Shown here piece after piece: positions 1-7,553 of a DNA stretch of 21,457 nt. The position numbers and the translations under genes were made by a program. The DNA is taken from assembly GCA_002418825.1 (NCBI GenBank), contig DIEW01000068.1, positions 1 to 21,457 on the forward strand, in the 5' to 3' direction. Within the stretch, counting starts at the first letter, position 1. The number at the start of each line of letters is the position of its first letter. The notes beneath the pieces were generated by a model, which searched no databases, was not told the origin of the DNA, and saw nothing but the letters and a program-made list of their open reading frames with translations. Source of the DNA: Syntrophaceae bacterium UBA5764 (GTDB lineage: Bacteria > Desulfobacterota > Syntrophia > Syntrophales > Smithellaceae).

Positions 1-1033
1 TGGGATACATGCTGATGCTGGTAAAGCCGGGGATGGTGTTAATTTCGTTTAAATAAAATTCGCCGGTATTTTTATCCAGAAAGAAATCAACCCGTGCCAT
101 GCCGGAACAACCCAGCGCCGTGTAGCCTTGAACGGCTGTTTTGCGAATTTTCTCGGAAAGATTTGAATCAACCGGCGCGGGAATGATCAGCGCCGCGCCG
201 TCGGGGTCAATATATTTGGCTTCGTAGGAATAAAATTCATGTTTTGGAATTATCTCGCCCAACACCGACGCGGCAGGATTTTCGTTTCCCAGCACCGCGC
301 ATTCGATTTCGCGGCAGTTAATTGCTTTTTCAATCATCACGCGCGTGTCGAACTGAAAAGCAAAATTAACCGACTTGGCAAGATTTTCTTTTTGCTTTAC
401 TTTTTTTACGCCCACGGAAGAGCCGGTGCAGACAGGTTTAACAAACAAAGGCAGACCAAGTTTATCTACCGCGTCTTGAATTATATTTTGCGCGTCAGCT
501 TTCCATTGCCGTTTATTTATTGTCACTGAAGAAACAACGGGGATGCCCGCCTCCCGTAGTAGTCTTTTGGCCACGTCCTTATCCATGCCGACGGACGAAC
601 CGATAACATCCGCGCCCACATAAGGCACCATTGCCAGCTCCAGCAGGCCCTGCAGTGTGCCGTCCTCGCCGAAAGTGCCGTGCAAAACAGGGAACACAAC
701 ATCGATAATTACTTTTTTATTTTTATTGTTGAGGTCATATAAATGCAGTTGATTATTTTGCTGAAAATGATTGACCAACCACTTGCCTTTCTTTTTCAGG
801 GCAAGCACTTTGCCGAAATCTTTATGCGGGATGATTTGCGGCTTATCCTGAACATACCATTTGCCTTCGCGGTCAATGCCGATAGCTGTAACTTTGTATT
901 TATTTTTATCGAGTGCTTCCACCACGGACGCGGCGGAACACAAAGAAACATCATGCTCACCGGAACGGCCACCGTATAAAACTCCCACACGGATTTTGGA
1001 CACTTTTTTTGAAGCCTTTGTTTTTTTGGCCAT
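1..1033 (-). CDS. ddl: D-alanine--D-alanine ligase, C-terminus cut by window edge
   Basis: Joins two D-alanines with ATP to make the dipeptide for peptidoglycan precursors in the cytoplasm. 344 residues are visible from ATG at 1033; the frame is still open at base 1, and about 20-30 C-terminal residues are probably missing. Visible family signatures: an N-terminal GGRSGEHDVSL loop (about residues 21-31), VFPVLHGTFGEDGTLQG in the N-terminal domain, an ATP-grasp lysine and glycine loop KPVCTGSSVGV, a central acidic/aromatic stretch EFYSYEAKYIDPDG, and the metal/substrate segment RVDFF followed by NEINTIPGFTSISMYP. A lysine-rich N-terminal tail (MAKKTKASKKVSK) precedes the domain. The start is preceded by a weak ACGGGG ribosome site. 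It is transcribed away from the HExxH gene, with its own promoter in the 160-nt gap. Family assignment is secure; the DdlA/DdlB subtype is not determined. Confidence 0.96.
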   Translation of the reverse strand, partial: MAKKTKASKKVSKIRVGVLYGGRSGEHDVSLCSAASVVEALDKNKYKVTAIGIDREGKWYVQDKPQIIPHKDFGKVLALKKKGKWLVNHFQQNNQLHLYDLNNKNKKVIIDVVFPVLHGTFGEDGTLQGLLELAMVPYVGADVIGSSVGMDKDVAKRLLREAGIPVVSSVTINKRQWKADAQNIIQDAVDKLGLPLFVKPVCTGSSVGVKKVKQKENLAKSVNFAFQFDTRVMIEKAINCREIECAVLGNENPAASVLGEIIPKHEFYSYEAKYIDPDGAALIIPAPVDSNLSEKIRKTAVQGYTALGCSGMARVDFFLDKNTGEFYLNEINTIPGFTSISMYP

Positions 1034-1067
1034 GTTTGCCCCGTAATATTATTTATTATTTCGGAAA

Positions 1068-1097
1068 CATATAAGCCTTAAGTGCTTAAATTGTCAA
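1068..1097 (-). promoter_or_regulatory. Candidate sigma-70 promoter of ddl
   Basis: Reading the minus strand, a perfect TTGACA (-35, 1097-1092) is followed after 18 nt by TATATG (-10, 1073-1068), about 35 nt upstream of the ddl start codon. The spacer holds a short inverted repeat TTAAG-TG-CTTAA (1078-1089) that could be an operator. The -10 is only a 4/6 match, so confidence is moderate. Confidence 0.5.
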
Positions 1098-1131
1098 TTT
1101 AAATTTGGTTTCGTTCGCATAGTGACCAAGC

Positions 1132-1159
1132 TTGACATGATAATTCAAATGTATATATT
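1132..1159 (+). promoter_or_regulatory. Candidate sigma-70 promoter of the HExxH/fmdB operon
   Basis: TTGACA at 1132-1137 and TATATT at 1154-1159 are separated by 16 nt, placing transcription start near 1166, about 28 nt before the ATG at 1194. It lies inside an in-frame upstream extension of the downstream gene, which argues that translation starts at 1194 and not at 1122. Confidence 0.6.
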
Positions 1160-1193
1160 ATTTACAAACCTTGGACGAAAAACGGGTGTTTTT

Positions 1194-1742
1194 ATGGCGA
1201 GATTTTTTAGCGAATCTCAATTGCCGCTGGCAACCAAAGCTTTTACGGATGCCGAAAAGCTTGTATCGGACTATTTCAGGTTGGAGGACAATGAGTTCAA
1301 AAAAAACAAGTATGATGTAAAAACGCTTGCTTATTTGGATGAACACGAGATAAAAGACGGCGCGTTTGCTCATTTGTGCAAATATTCATATGAAAGGCCC
1401 CAGAGTACGGCCGAAAGTGGGACGGAAGCTTTTGATTTTTATCGTGTGTGTCTTCAGGATGATGTCATCCTCAATGCAGTGCAAAGAGCAAATCCTTTTG
1501 TCAGGCTCAGTCCGCTGATGTTGTATATTGCCGTACATGAGCTGATTCATGTTTTTCGTTTCGGCAGTGGCGAAGCTGATTTTGATGCTTCCCGTGAAGA
1601 AAAGGAAAGAGAAGAAAACATAGTGCACAACTTAACAAAAAATACATTACAGGCGGTAAATCATCAGAACATAGATATAGTTTTAGAGTGCTTCAGCAAT
1701 AATTTTAAAATTATCGATACATATAGTTGTGGGAGGTTTTAA
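1194..1742 (+). CDS. Uncharacterised protein with HExxH metalloprotease-like motif
   Basis: 182 residues from ATG 1194, chosen because a good promoter lies just upstream. I do not recognise a named family. The outstanding feature is HELIHVFRFG (H115, E116, H119), a classical zinc-binding HExxH on a hydrophobic helix (LSPLMLYIAVHELIH). It is followed by an acidic stretch (EADFDASREEKEREEN) and then IVHNLT; a Glu or His there could be the third metal ligand. There is no signal peptide or membrane segment, so it should be cytoplasmic. The stop overlaps the ribosome site of the downstream fmdB-like gene, implying one transcript and coupled translation. A zinc-dependent peptidase is an inference from the motif; substrate unknown. 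Confidence 0.75.
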   Translation: MARFFSESQLPLATKAFTDAEKLVSDYFRLEDNEFKKNKYDVKTLAYLDEHEIKDGAFAHLCKYSYERPQSTAESGTEAFDFYRVCLQDDVILNAVQRANPFVRLSPLMLYIAVHELIHVFRFGSGEADFDASREEKEREENIVHNLTKNTLQAVNHQNIDIVLECFSNNFKIIDTYSCGRF

Positions 1743-1744
1743 TA

Positions 1745-2020
1745 ATGCCTATTTATGAATACAAATGCCAAAAGTGCGGCAGGCAATTTGAGTCTTTCCA
1801 GGGGATAAACGACCCTGATTTAAAAAGCTGTAAATTCTGTAGAGGAAAAGTCAATAAACTGATGTCGATGACTTCTTTTACTCTTAAGGGCACGGGATGG
1901 TACGCGACGGATTACGCCGGTAAAAAGCCACGACCGTCAAAAACAAAAGAAAGAGAGGCTACCGAGAAGTCCGTAAGTGAAGCGGTTAAAGCCGACAGCG
2001 CAAAAACCGGTAAAGAGTAA
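1745..2020 (+). CDS. FmdB family zinc ribbon protein
   Basis: 91 residues. The N-terminus MPIYEYKCQKCGRQFE with C8/C11 and a second knuckle C29/C32 is the FmdB-type (CxxC) putative regulatory zinc ribbon. This is followed by a variable, charged C-terminal tail (Lys/Glu/Ala-rich, likely disordered). The start is fixed by GGGAGG at 1731-1736, 8 nt upstream of ATG; an in-frame upstream start at 1727 has no ribosome site. Family members are small and often encoded beside unrelated genes; some were found near formamidase/amidase genes, but function is generally unknown. It lies 2 nt after the HExxH gene and ends directly against the stop of the convergent GalT-like gene, with no intergenic bases and no obvious terminator. 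Confidence 0.9.
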   Translation: MPIYEYKCQKCGRQFESFQGINDPDLKSCKFCRGKVNKLMSMTSFTLKGTGWYATDYAGKKPRPSKTKEREATEKSVSEAVKADSAKTGKE

Positions 2021-3058
2021 TTATCCTTTAAAGTAAAGCTGGAGTTCTCGACACAGGTCTTCCGGTACAACCGGGCAAATTATTTCATTGTGTAGTTTTT
2101 CAAAATAATTCAAGTCACTTGTGCCTATCGGGTTAATTTCAAAGCGGGGCGTAATTTTTCCCTGCACCCATAAATAGCGGTTGCTGATCATCGGGGCAAA
2201 AAGCGACATGTTGAAACTGATGAAATTGTTCGCATACAAATAGCCGAAGACCCTGGCCAGGCCGGAAAGGAGTTCTTCAAAATTGGCTTCCGTCAAATCA
2301 AAAAACGAAGTTTTTTCGTGAAAATAAAAATCGATTTCCCCGGCCATCCCTTTGGGCGCGAAACTGGTGAGCCAGCTTAGGGCGCCTGTATGGGCAATAA
2401 ATCTTTCCCCGGCGTCTTTTTCCAGAGCAATTAAATCGCGCCACAGGTTTTCGCCGTTTTCGGCTGCCGCGTAATTTTGCGCGCTGAAGATGATCTGCTG
2501 CATAAAATTGGTCGGTTTATGACCGGCAATGGTTTGCAGGTGTGGATGTATCAGGCCACCTCCGGCGGGCGGCATGTAATTCCAATTTATGGAACAATAT
2601 TTATAACCGAAATTCATTTCAGCCAGTCGATGAAAATAGTCGCGACAAACGTCAAAAGCGGGTTTCATGGTTTGTGGTGTCAGTTCATCCAGCGATATGA
2701 AATGCCGTGACGACAAAATGGCTACGGTGTTGTTGGCGTCATAGGGAAAAGCGTTAGGAAAAAGCCAGGCATCACCGCGATGAAACTTGCCTTCGGGAAT
2801 GATATTCGGCGTAAATTTTGGAGTTATTTTTTCAAAGAGAGGCGAACAAAAAGGGCACAACGATTCCGGGGATTTTTCCAGATAAGCGCTGATATCCGGT
2901 TTATGCGCGGAGCGGACGCGGTAGGGCAGTATGCGGGTAGCAACACCTGTAATTTCATCATGGCGCACTTCTATAAGTATTTCTTTTTCTTCAAAATTTT
3001 TAAAGGGATTAAGATAGCGTCCTTTGGTTATTTCTTTTCTGAAGCCTTTAAATCTCAT
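2021..3058 (-). CDS. GalT-like nucleotidyltransferase (HIT superfamily)
   Basis: 345 residues from ATG at 3058 (a GTG one codon upstream is possible), close to the 348 of E. coli GalT. Visible landmarks: a CPFC zinc-type pair near residues 68-71, NAFPYDANNTVAILSSRHF (the GalT/HIT core strand and helix), and the active-site IHPHLQ, where H173 is the position that carries the nucleotidyl group in GalT (HPHxQ). GalT transfers UMP from UDP-glucose to galactose-1-phosphate; whether this protein uses galactose is unclear, since no other Leloir genes are in view. Its start overlaps the stop of the DHH gene as TGATG, so translation is probably coupled and it is the last gene of the selD-DHH-galT-like unit. 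It could be an ADP- or UDP-sugar transferase of different specificity. Confidence 0.82.
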   Translation of the reverse strand: MRFKGFRKEITKGRYLNPFKNFEEKEILIEVRHDEITGVATRILPYRVRSAHKPDISAYLEKSPESLCPFCSPLFEKITPKFTPNIIPEGKFHRGDAWLFPNAFPYDANNTVAILSSRHFISLDELTPQTMKPAFDVCRDYFHRLAEMNFGYKYCSINWNYMPPAGGGLIHPHLQTIAGHKPTNFMQQIIFSAQNYAAAENGENLWRDLIALEKDAGERFIAHTGALSWLTSFAPKGMAGEIDFYFHEKTSFFDLTEANFEELLSGLARVFGYLYANNFISFNMSLFAPMISNRYLWVQGKITPRFEINPIGTSDLNYFEKLHNEIICPVVPEDLCRELQLYFKG

Positions 3059-4119
3059 CACTGAACCTTTTGGGCGTTATTCTTTAAAAAAGTACGCGCG
3101 TGTTTTCTTTTTAAACTCATCAATAGAAACCGGTCAATGGCTTTTTGCGATAAATCACCGTTAAGCTTTTGCCGCAATGTTTCCAGAGTGATTTCCATGC
3201 GCGCGGCGCTTCTGTGGCCGCCGCCGCTTCCCAAATCGCCAAACGCCGTTTGCGCCAGTGCCCCACAGTCTCTGCGGTAACCATCGCCGCGAAAAATAAC
3301 AATTAGTTTGCCGCCGACAATTCCGGCAACGACAACATAATTAACGCCAATTAAGCGCACGTAAAAATCCGCAACCTGAACACAGGCATCAGCGCTTTCC
3401 GTCACGCCCAGATAGCAAATGCACCCGCTGTGAAAAATTTTTGTGTGACGGTAAGCGTGGTCGAAATATTTCAGAAAGCGTTTAGGTGTCTGATTCAGTT
3501 CAATGCGCTGAATTAATTGTATGTTGGCCCGTTTTGAATGATACGTGTAAGCGCTGATGTCTTCAAAAATGGTGTCTCGGTTAAAATTGCCCGTGTCTGT
3601 TTTGATACCGTACATAAGGGCGGTATGCAGATTCCGGGTAATCTGCACGCGGGAATAAAGTAAATATTCAGTCATCACACTGGATAACGCTCCATAGTCA
3701 GGCCTGATGTCTTCAAAATCTGCCTGCCACTGGCCTTCACGAGGATGATGGTCGAAGACCATTTGCGGATTGATTGACGGCAGATTATTTTTGAAAAAAG
3801 ACGGCTGGGCATCAAAAAGCGCGATGAGGCGGAAAGTGTTTAAATCAACATTATTAATTAATTGAATGTTCAGGCGCATGGCTGACGCCAATTCAATGTT
3901 TTGTTGCCGGGACAATGCTTCTGTGGAGATAAATGCGTGTTTGACCAGCCCCTTTGTTTTTTGAATAATCCGGTGCAGTGACATGGTGGAGGCAATGGCG
4001 TCAGGGTCAGGGCTTCCGTACATTACAAAAGCCATAGAATCATTCGGGCGAACCGCCTCCATTATTTTTTTTAGATTTTGTTCGGTTTCTTTTTTTATTT
4101 CTATGGATTGTATTTTCAT
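3058..4119 (-). CDS. DHH-family phosphoesterase (NrnA/PAP phosphatase-like)
   Basis: 353 residues from ATG at 4119; a TTG at 4134 is in frame but neither start has a strong ribosome site. The DHH domain shows SPDPDAIAS (D38, D40), an aspartate in ALFDAQPS, the signature FDHHPR and a later KTDTGNF. The C-terminal DHHA1 domain ends in GSGGGHRSAARME, the glycine/histidine substrate loop. This layout fits manganese-dependent enzymes of the RecJ-like/NrnA group, which degrade very short RNAs or dephosphorylate pAp. The first histidine that usually precedes the DxD in NrnA (HxxPDxD) is replaced by Gly here (YGSPDPD), so activity may differ. It sits between selD (31 nt upstream) and the GalT-like gene (1-nt overlap). 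Confidence 0.85.
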   Translation of the reverse strand: MKIQSIEIKKETEQNLKKIMEAVRPNDSMAFVMYGSPDPDAIASTMSLHRIIQKTKGLVKHAFISTEALSRQQNIELASAMRLNIQLINNVDLNTFRLIALFDAQPSFFKNNLPSINPQMVFDHHPREGQWQADFEDIRPDYGALSSVMTEYLLYSRVQITRNLHTALMYGIKTDTGNFNRDTIFEDISAYTYHSKRANIQLIQRIELNQTPKRFLKYFDHAYRHTKIFHSGCICYLGVTESADACVQVADFYVRLIGVNYVVVAGIVGGKLIVIFRGDGYRRDCGALAQTAFGDLGSGGGHRSAARMEITLETLRQKLNGDLSQKAIDRFLLMSLKRKHARTFLKNNAQKVQ

Positions 4120-4150
4120 GCTTTTTCGGCGCAATAACCGGGCAGGTGAT

Positions 4151-5203
4151 TTAGTTTACAAAAATCTTGTCCGGATGCTGAGCGACAACTTCACCGACAA
4201 TGGCGGCATCAGTTATTCCGGCCTTATGCAATTTTTTAATCAGGGTTTTCCCCTTGTTGGCCGGCAAACTTACGAACAAACCTCCGGCGGTTTGCGGATC
4301 GAAAAGAACATCAAAAAGCCAATCCGGACAAGAGTTTTCTTTCTTAACCTGATTTATTCGGAATTTTTTATTACGGTAGAGACCGCCGGGAACAAAGCCT
4401 GCTTCTATCAGTTGGCGCACACCGCTGAAAACAGGTACAGCGGTGGAATTTATTCGCAAACCGACATTTTCTCCTTCAATCATTTCACAGGCATGCCCTA
4501 AGAGACCGAAACCGGTAATATCGGTGCAGGAACCAATATCGTTTTCGGAAGTTATTATCTGGGCCGCCTCTTTGTTGAGTCGCGTCATGCAGGAAGTCGC
4601 CATCTTCATTAAATCCGGATTTGCCTCCCCGGCTTTTATTGCCGTGCTCACAATTCCCGTGCCCAGCGGTTTGGTCAAAATGAGGCAGTCTCCGACTTTC
4701 GCGCCATGATTGAATAAAACTTTATCCGGATGAATGACACCGGTGACGGCCAGACCGTATTTTAATTCGTTGTCCTCCACGCTGTGCCCGCCGACGAGTA
4801 GTACGTCCGCCTCGCGCATTTTATCGAGGCCGCCGCGTAAAACCTCGCGCAAAATGTTTTTGTCCATGGTTTTAATGGGGAAACAGACGATATTCATCGC
4901 GGTGATTGGCTTGCCGCCCATGGCGTAAACATCGTTGAGCGCGTTGGTCACAGCGATTTGGCCGAAGGTGAAGGGATCGTCCACAATCGGCGTGAAAAAA
5001 TCAACGGTCTGCACCAGCGCCAGATCAGCGGAGAGTTTATACACTCCCGCGTCTTCCGCGTGTTCAAATCCGGTCAGTAAATTCGGGTCGGAAATCAGCG
5101 GCAAATCGCGCAGTATTTCGGCAAGGTCACCCGGACCTATCTTGCAGGCTCAGCCCGCGCCCTGCACAGTTTCGGTCAAACGTAAATTCTTTTTTTCGTT
5201 CAT
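4151..5203 (-). CDS. selD: Selenide, water dikinase, selenocysteine-containing
   Basis: 350 residues from ATG at 5203, reading one in-frame TGA (5152-5150) as selenocysteine 18. Makes selenophosphate from selenide and ATP, the selenium donor for Sec-tRNA and selenouridine. The N-terminus is NLRLTETVQGAG-Sec-ACKIGPGDL, where the catalytic Cys/Sec followed by a conserved Lys is the SelD hallmark. Further on come the AIRS/PurM-like elements VQTVDFFTPIVDDPFTFGQIA, GGHSVED and DITGFGLLGHACEM, then DPQTAGGL near the end. Without UGA readthrough an ATG-initiated product would begin only at about residue 34, losing the active site. AGGG sits 8 nt before the start. First gene of a unit with the DHH and GalT-like genes. 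The host must also carry selA, selB and selC, not in this window. Confidence 0.96.
5121..5152 (-). promoter_or_regulatory. Bacterial SECIS element with UGA (Sec) codon of selD
   Basis: Immediately after the UGA the mRNA can fold as GCAA, bulge GAUA, GGUC, apical loop CGGGU, GACC, UUGC. That is two stacked 4-bp stems with an internal bulge and a small G/U-containing loop. The loop GU lies about 20 nt downstream of the U of UGA, the spacing needed by bacterial SelB. All bases are also coding (residues 18-28). Confidence 0.88.
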
Positions 5204-5370
5204 TTTAAAACCCTGTCAATATGATTGAACATTTTGGCTTTATCTTTTTTAACATATAAGGATATATATTCCAAATCAATTTATAAGTAATCAAAGGAGT
5301 TTTTAAAGCATAAAAACCGGATTTTTTGTTGATTTATTTAATGCAATAAGTTTAAAAGAAGGAAATTTTA

Positions 5371-5388
5371 GTGAAAAGGCGGATTTAA
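5371..5388 (+). other. Possible 5-codon upstream ORF overlapping thrC start
   Basis: GTG-AAA-AGG-CGG-ATT-TAA is preceded at 7 nt by AGAAGGA, a better ribosome site than that of thrC itself, and its TAA shares the A of the thrC ATG (TAATG). It could serve translational coupling of thrC. It is very short and may be chance. Confidence 0.25.
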
Positions 5389-6773
5389 TGTCTATACGCT
5401 ACTACAGCACAAACCGTAACCTGGAAAATGTCGCGGGGATATCGCCTTTCCGGGGCAGCGTTTCTTTTAAGGAAGCTCTGCTTGCCGGCCAGGCGCCTGA
5501 TGAAGGTTTGTTCATGCCCGATTCCATCCCGCGGCTTTCACTGGCGGATATTCAAAAATTAAAAGGCGAGCCTTACTGGAAGATGGCACTGCTTGTGGCG
5601 CGGGCATTTTTGTCCGATGAATTTTCTGCGGAAATATTAGAAAATGTAGTGCGTGACGCTTATAATTTTCCCGTGCCGCTGGAGGGAGTGTGTCCCCGCG
5701 TATATCTGATGCGTCTGGATCAGGGGCCGACCGCTTCGTTTAAGGATTTTGCCGCGCGCATGATGGCCAGGTTGATGAGTCATTGTCGCCCGCAGGGAGA
5801 GCGTATAAATATTTTGGTTGCCACTTCCGGAGATACCGGCAGCGCTGCGGGAGAAGCCTTTAAAGGAGTGGCGGGAATAGATGTAATTATTCTTTATCCG
5901 GAAAAAGAAGTAAGTCCGCGCCAGAAGAAGCAGCTCGATACCATCGGGAAAAATGTCAGAGCTCTGTCTGTTGACGGCAAATTCGATGATTGCCAGAATC
6001 TGGTCAAGCAGGCTTTTGCCGATAAAGAGATGAAGCGGTTCAATTTATCTTCCGCCAATTCGATAAATTTCGGTCGTATCCTGCCGCAGATTGTTTATTA
6101 TATTTACGCGTACGCGCAGCTCGCCCAAGGTGGTGAGGAAATTATTTTTTCCGTGCCGTCCGGAAATTTCGGCAACGCTCTCGGCTGTGAATTTGCCCGC
6201 CGCATGGGACTTCCGGTAGCCAAGCTTGTTATGCCTACTAACGAAAACGATGAATTCCCGGTTTTTCTGGAAACAGGAAAATACAAGAAAGTCTCGCCGT
6301 CGCGGGCCTGCATTTCCAACGCCATGAATGTCGGCCATCCGAGCAATCTGGCGCGTTTCTTTGAATTGTATGGAGGCACTGTTGACCGTTCGGGTAATGT
6401 GCATCGTTATCCTGACCTGGAAAAAATGCGCAAGCATATTTATTCTGTCAGTATTTCCGAAAGGCTGACCAGAGAAACCATGATAGAAATATACGAAAGC
6501 TACAAAGTGATTTTGGAGCAGCACGGCGCCGTCGGCTGGGCTGGTTTGAAATCTTATCGGGAGAAAAACGCTGATAAAAAATTATCCGTTTGTCTGGAAA
6601 CGGCGCATCCGGCCAAATTTCCGGAGGAAATTCAAAAACTGTTGGGTTTAACTGTTGATGTACCGCAAAGCTTGAAAGATATTGACCGCCGCCACGGCAA
6701 CGCGGTCAATATGACTAAAAATTACGTGGACCTTAAAAAATACCTTCAAGAAAATTTAAAAATTAAAGAATAA
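5388..6773 (+). CDS. thrC: Threonine synthase
   Basis: 461 residues. Converts O-phosphohomoserine to threonine with pyridoxal phosphate. The N-terminal family block is RYYSTNRN...VSFKEALLAGQAPDEGLFMP. The PLP lysine is K119 in GPTASFKDFAARM, the phosphate-binding loop is ATSGDTGSAA, and later blocks are SANSINFGRILPQIVYY, SVPSGNFGNALG and ETAHPAKFPE. The start ATG follows GGCGG at short spacing and matches the usual family N-terminus. Length is normal for the bacterial long-form ThrC. It is divergent from selD (184-nt gap) and followed after one base by plsC, so the two are probably cotranscribed although metabolically unrelated. I see no threonine attenuator in the upstream gap. Confidence 0.96.
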   Translation: MSIRYYSTNRNLENVAGISPFRGSVSFKEALLAGQAPDEGLFMPDSIPRLSLADIQKLKGEPYWKMALLVARAFLSDEFSAEILENVVRDAYNFPVPLEGVCPRVYLMRLDQGPTASFKDFAARMMARLMSHCRPQGERINILVATSGDTGSAAGEAFKGVAGIDVIILYPEKEVSPRQKKQLDTIGKNVRALSVDGKFDDCQNLVKQAFADKEMKRFNLSSANSINFGRILPQIVYYIYAYAQLAQGGEEIIFSVPSGNFGNALGCEFARRMGLPVAKLVMPTNENDEFPVFLETGKYKKVSPSRACISNAMNVGHPSNLARFFELYGGTVDRSGNVHRYPDLEKMRKHIYSVSISERLTRETMIEIYESYKVILEQHGAVGWAGLKSYREKNADKKLSVCLETAHPAKFPEEIQKLLGLTVDVPQSLKDIDRRHGNAVNMTKNYVDLKKYLQENLKIKE

Positions 6774-6774
6774 A

Positions 6775-7524
6775 ATGTTTTGGCGGTCTGTTTTTAGCAA
6801 TCTGTATACCTTTATAATAACGCCGATATTGAGCATTGTTTGTCTCCTTGCAGCTTTATTAGGCGATCAGCGAGGCATGATCTGGTGGACGGTAGCCAGA
6901 TACTGGGCTAAGGGGCTTTTGAAAAGCGGCGGAGTGACCAGAGTGGTTATTTACGGGCGGGAGAAACTGGAAAAGATTCATAGTGCCGTTTTTATGGCCA
7001 ATCATGAAAGCCAATTGGATCCGTTGGTGATGACTTATCTCACAGAAAAATCGCCGCTCAGGTTTTTTGCCAAACACACGCTTGCCTATTTCCCTCTTTT
7101 TGGTCAAGCGCTGTGGGCCACCGATCAGGTTTTTATCAATCGCGAAAAAGGTAGCAAGGCGCTGAAAAATATTGAAAAAACCATCGCGAAAATTAAAAGT
7201 GAAGACAAATATTTTTTCATTTTTCCGGAAGGGCACAGGTCACGTGACGGCAATCTGCTTCCTTTCAAGCGAGGCGGCTTTGCCCTGGCGATGAAAGCGA
7301 AACTGCCTATCCTTCCCGTAGCTATCGCGGGTACCGGTGATATTTTGCCGCCCGGGTTTATTTTTCGCAGAAAGGGTCCTGTCGTTATCACTGTTGGCGA
7401 TTTAATTTCTACCTCTTCCTATGATTCGAAATCTTATGACAAATTAGTTTTGCATGTTCGTGAACAGGTCGGCGAACTGCAGAAAAAAGCCAGAAAAATT
7501 TGTAAAAAAATTTCCGCGCTTTAA
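6775..7524 (+). CDS. plsC: 1-acyl-sn-glycerol-3-phosphate acyltransferase (PlsC family)
   Basis: 249 residues. Acylates lysophosphatidic acid at position 2 to give phosphatidic acid at the inner membrane. An N-terminal hydrophobic segment (about residues 9-28, NLYTFIITPILSIVCLLAAL) anchors it. Catalytic motif I is NHESQLDP (NHx4D), motif II the VFINREKGS region, motif III FPEGHRSRDG (EGxR type), and motif IV LPILPVAIAGTGDILPPG. All are complete and in the usual order. ATG begins one base after the thrC stop and has no strong ribosome site, which suggests coupling to thrC. Its stop codon lies inside the inverted repeat shared with the convergent mobB gene. Several PlsC paralogues are usual; which acyl donor it uses cannot be told. 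Confidence 0.9.
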   Translation: MFWRSVFSNLYTFIITPILSIVCLLAALLGDQRGMIWWTVARYWAKGLLKSGGVTRVVIYGREKLEKIHSAVFMANHESQLDPLVMTYLTEKSPLRFFAKHTLAYFPLFGQALWATDQVFINREKGSKALKNIEKTIAKIKSEDKYFFIFPEGHRSRDGNLLPFKRGGFALAMKAKLPILPVAIAGTGDILPPGFIFRRKGPVVITVGDLISTSSYDSKSYDKLVLHVREQVGELQKKARKICKKISAL

Positions 7525-7551
7525 TCCATTTCAGCCGATGAATTAAAGCGC
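7503..7551 (-). terminator. Inverted repeat/terminator between plsC and mobB
   Basis: GCGCTTTAAT (7516-7525) and ATTAAAGCGC (7542-7551) form a perfect 10-bp stem with a 16-nt loop. On the minus strand the stem is followed by GGAAATTTTTTT, a fair rho-independent terminator for mobB that lies within the 3' end of plsC. On the plus strand an alternative stem AGCCG (7533-7537)/CGGCT (7561-7565) leads into seven Ts (7565-7571) and could stop plsC transcripts. Confidence 0.6.
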
Positions 7552-7553
7552 CT

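Noticed and set aside
1122..1193. Upstream in-frame start for the HExxH gene
   Set aside because: A TTGACA/TATATT promoter lies within this stretch and no ribosome site precedes 1122.
5150..5152. In-frame TGA in selD as a nonsense mutation or start-site artefact
   Set aside because: It falls exactly on the SelD Cys/Sec site, coding homology continues on both sides, and a SECIS-like hairpin follows at the right distance.
5310..5387. In-frame N-terminal extension of thrC starting at ATA after an AAAGGAG box (5293-5299)
   Set aside because: There is no ATG, GTG or TTG in frame, and the family N-terminus begins at the ATG at 5388, which has its own GGCGG. The orphan AAAGGAG is unexplained.
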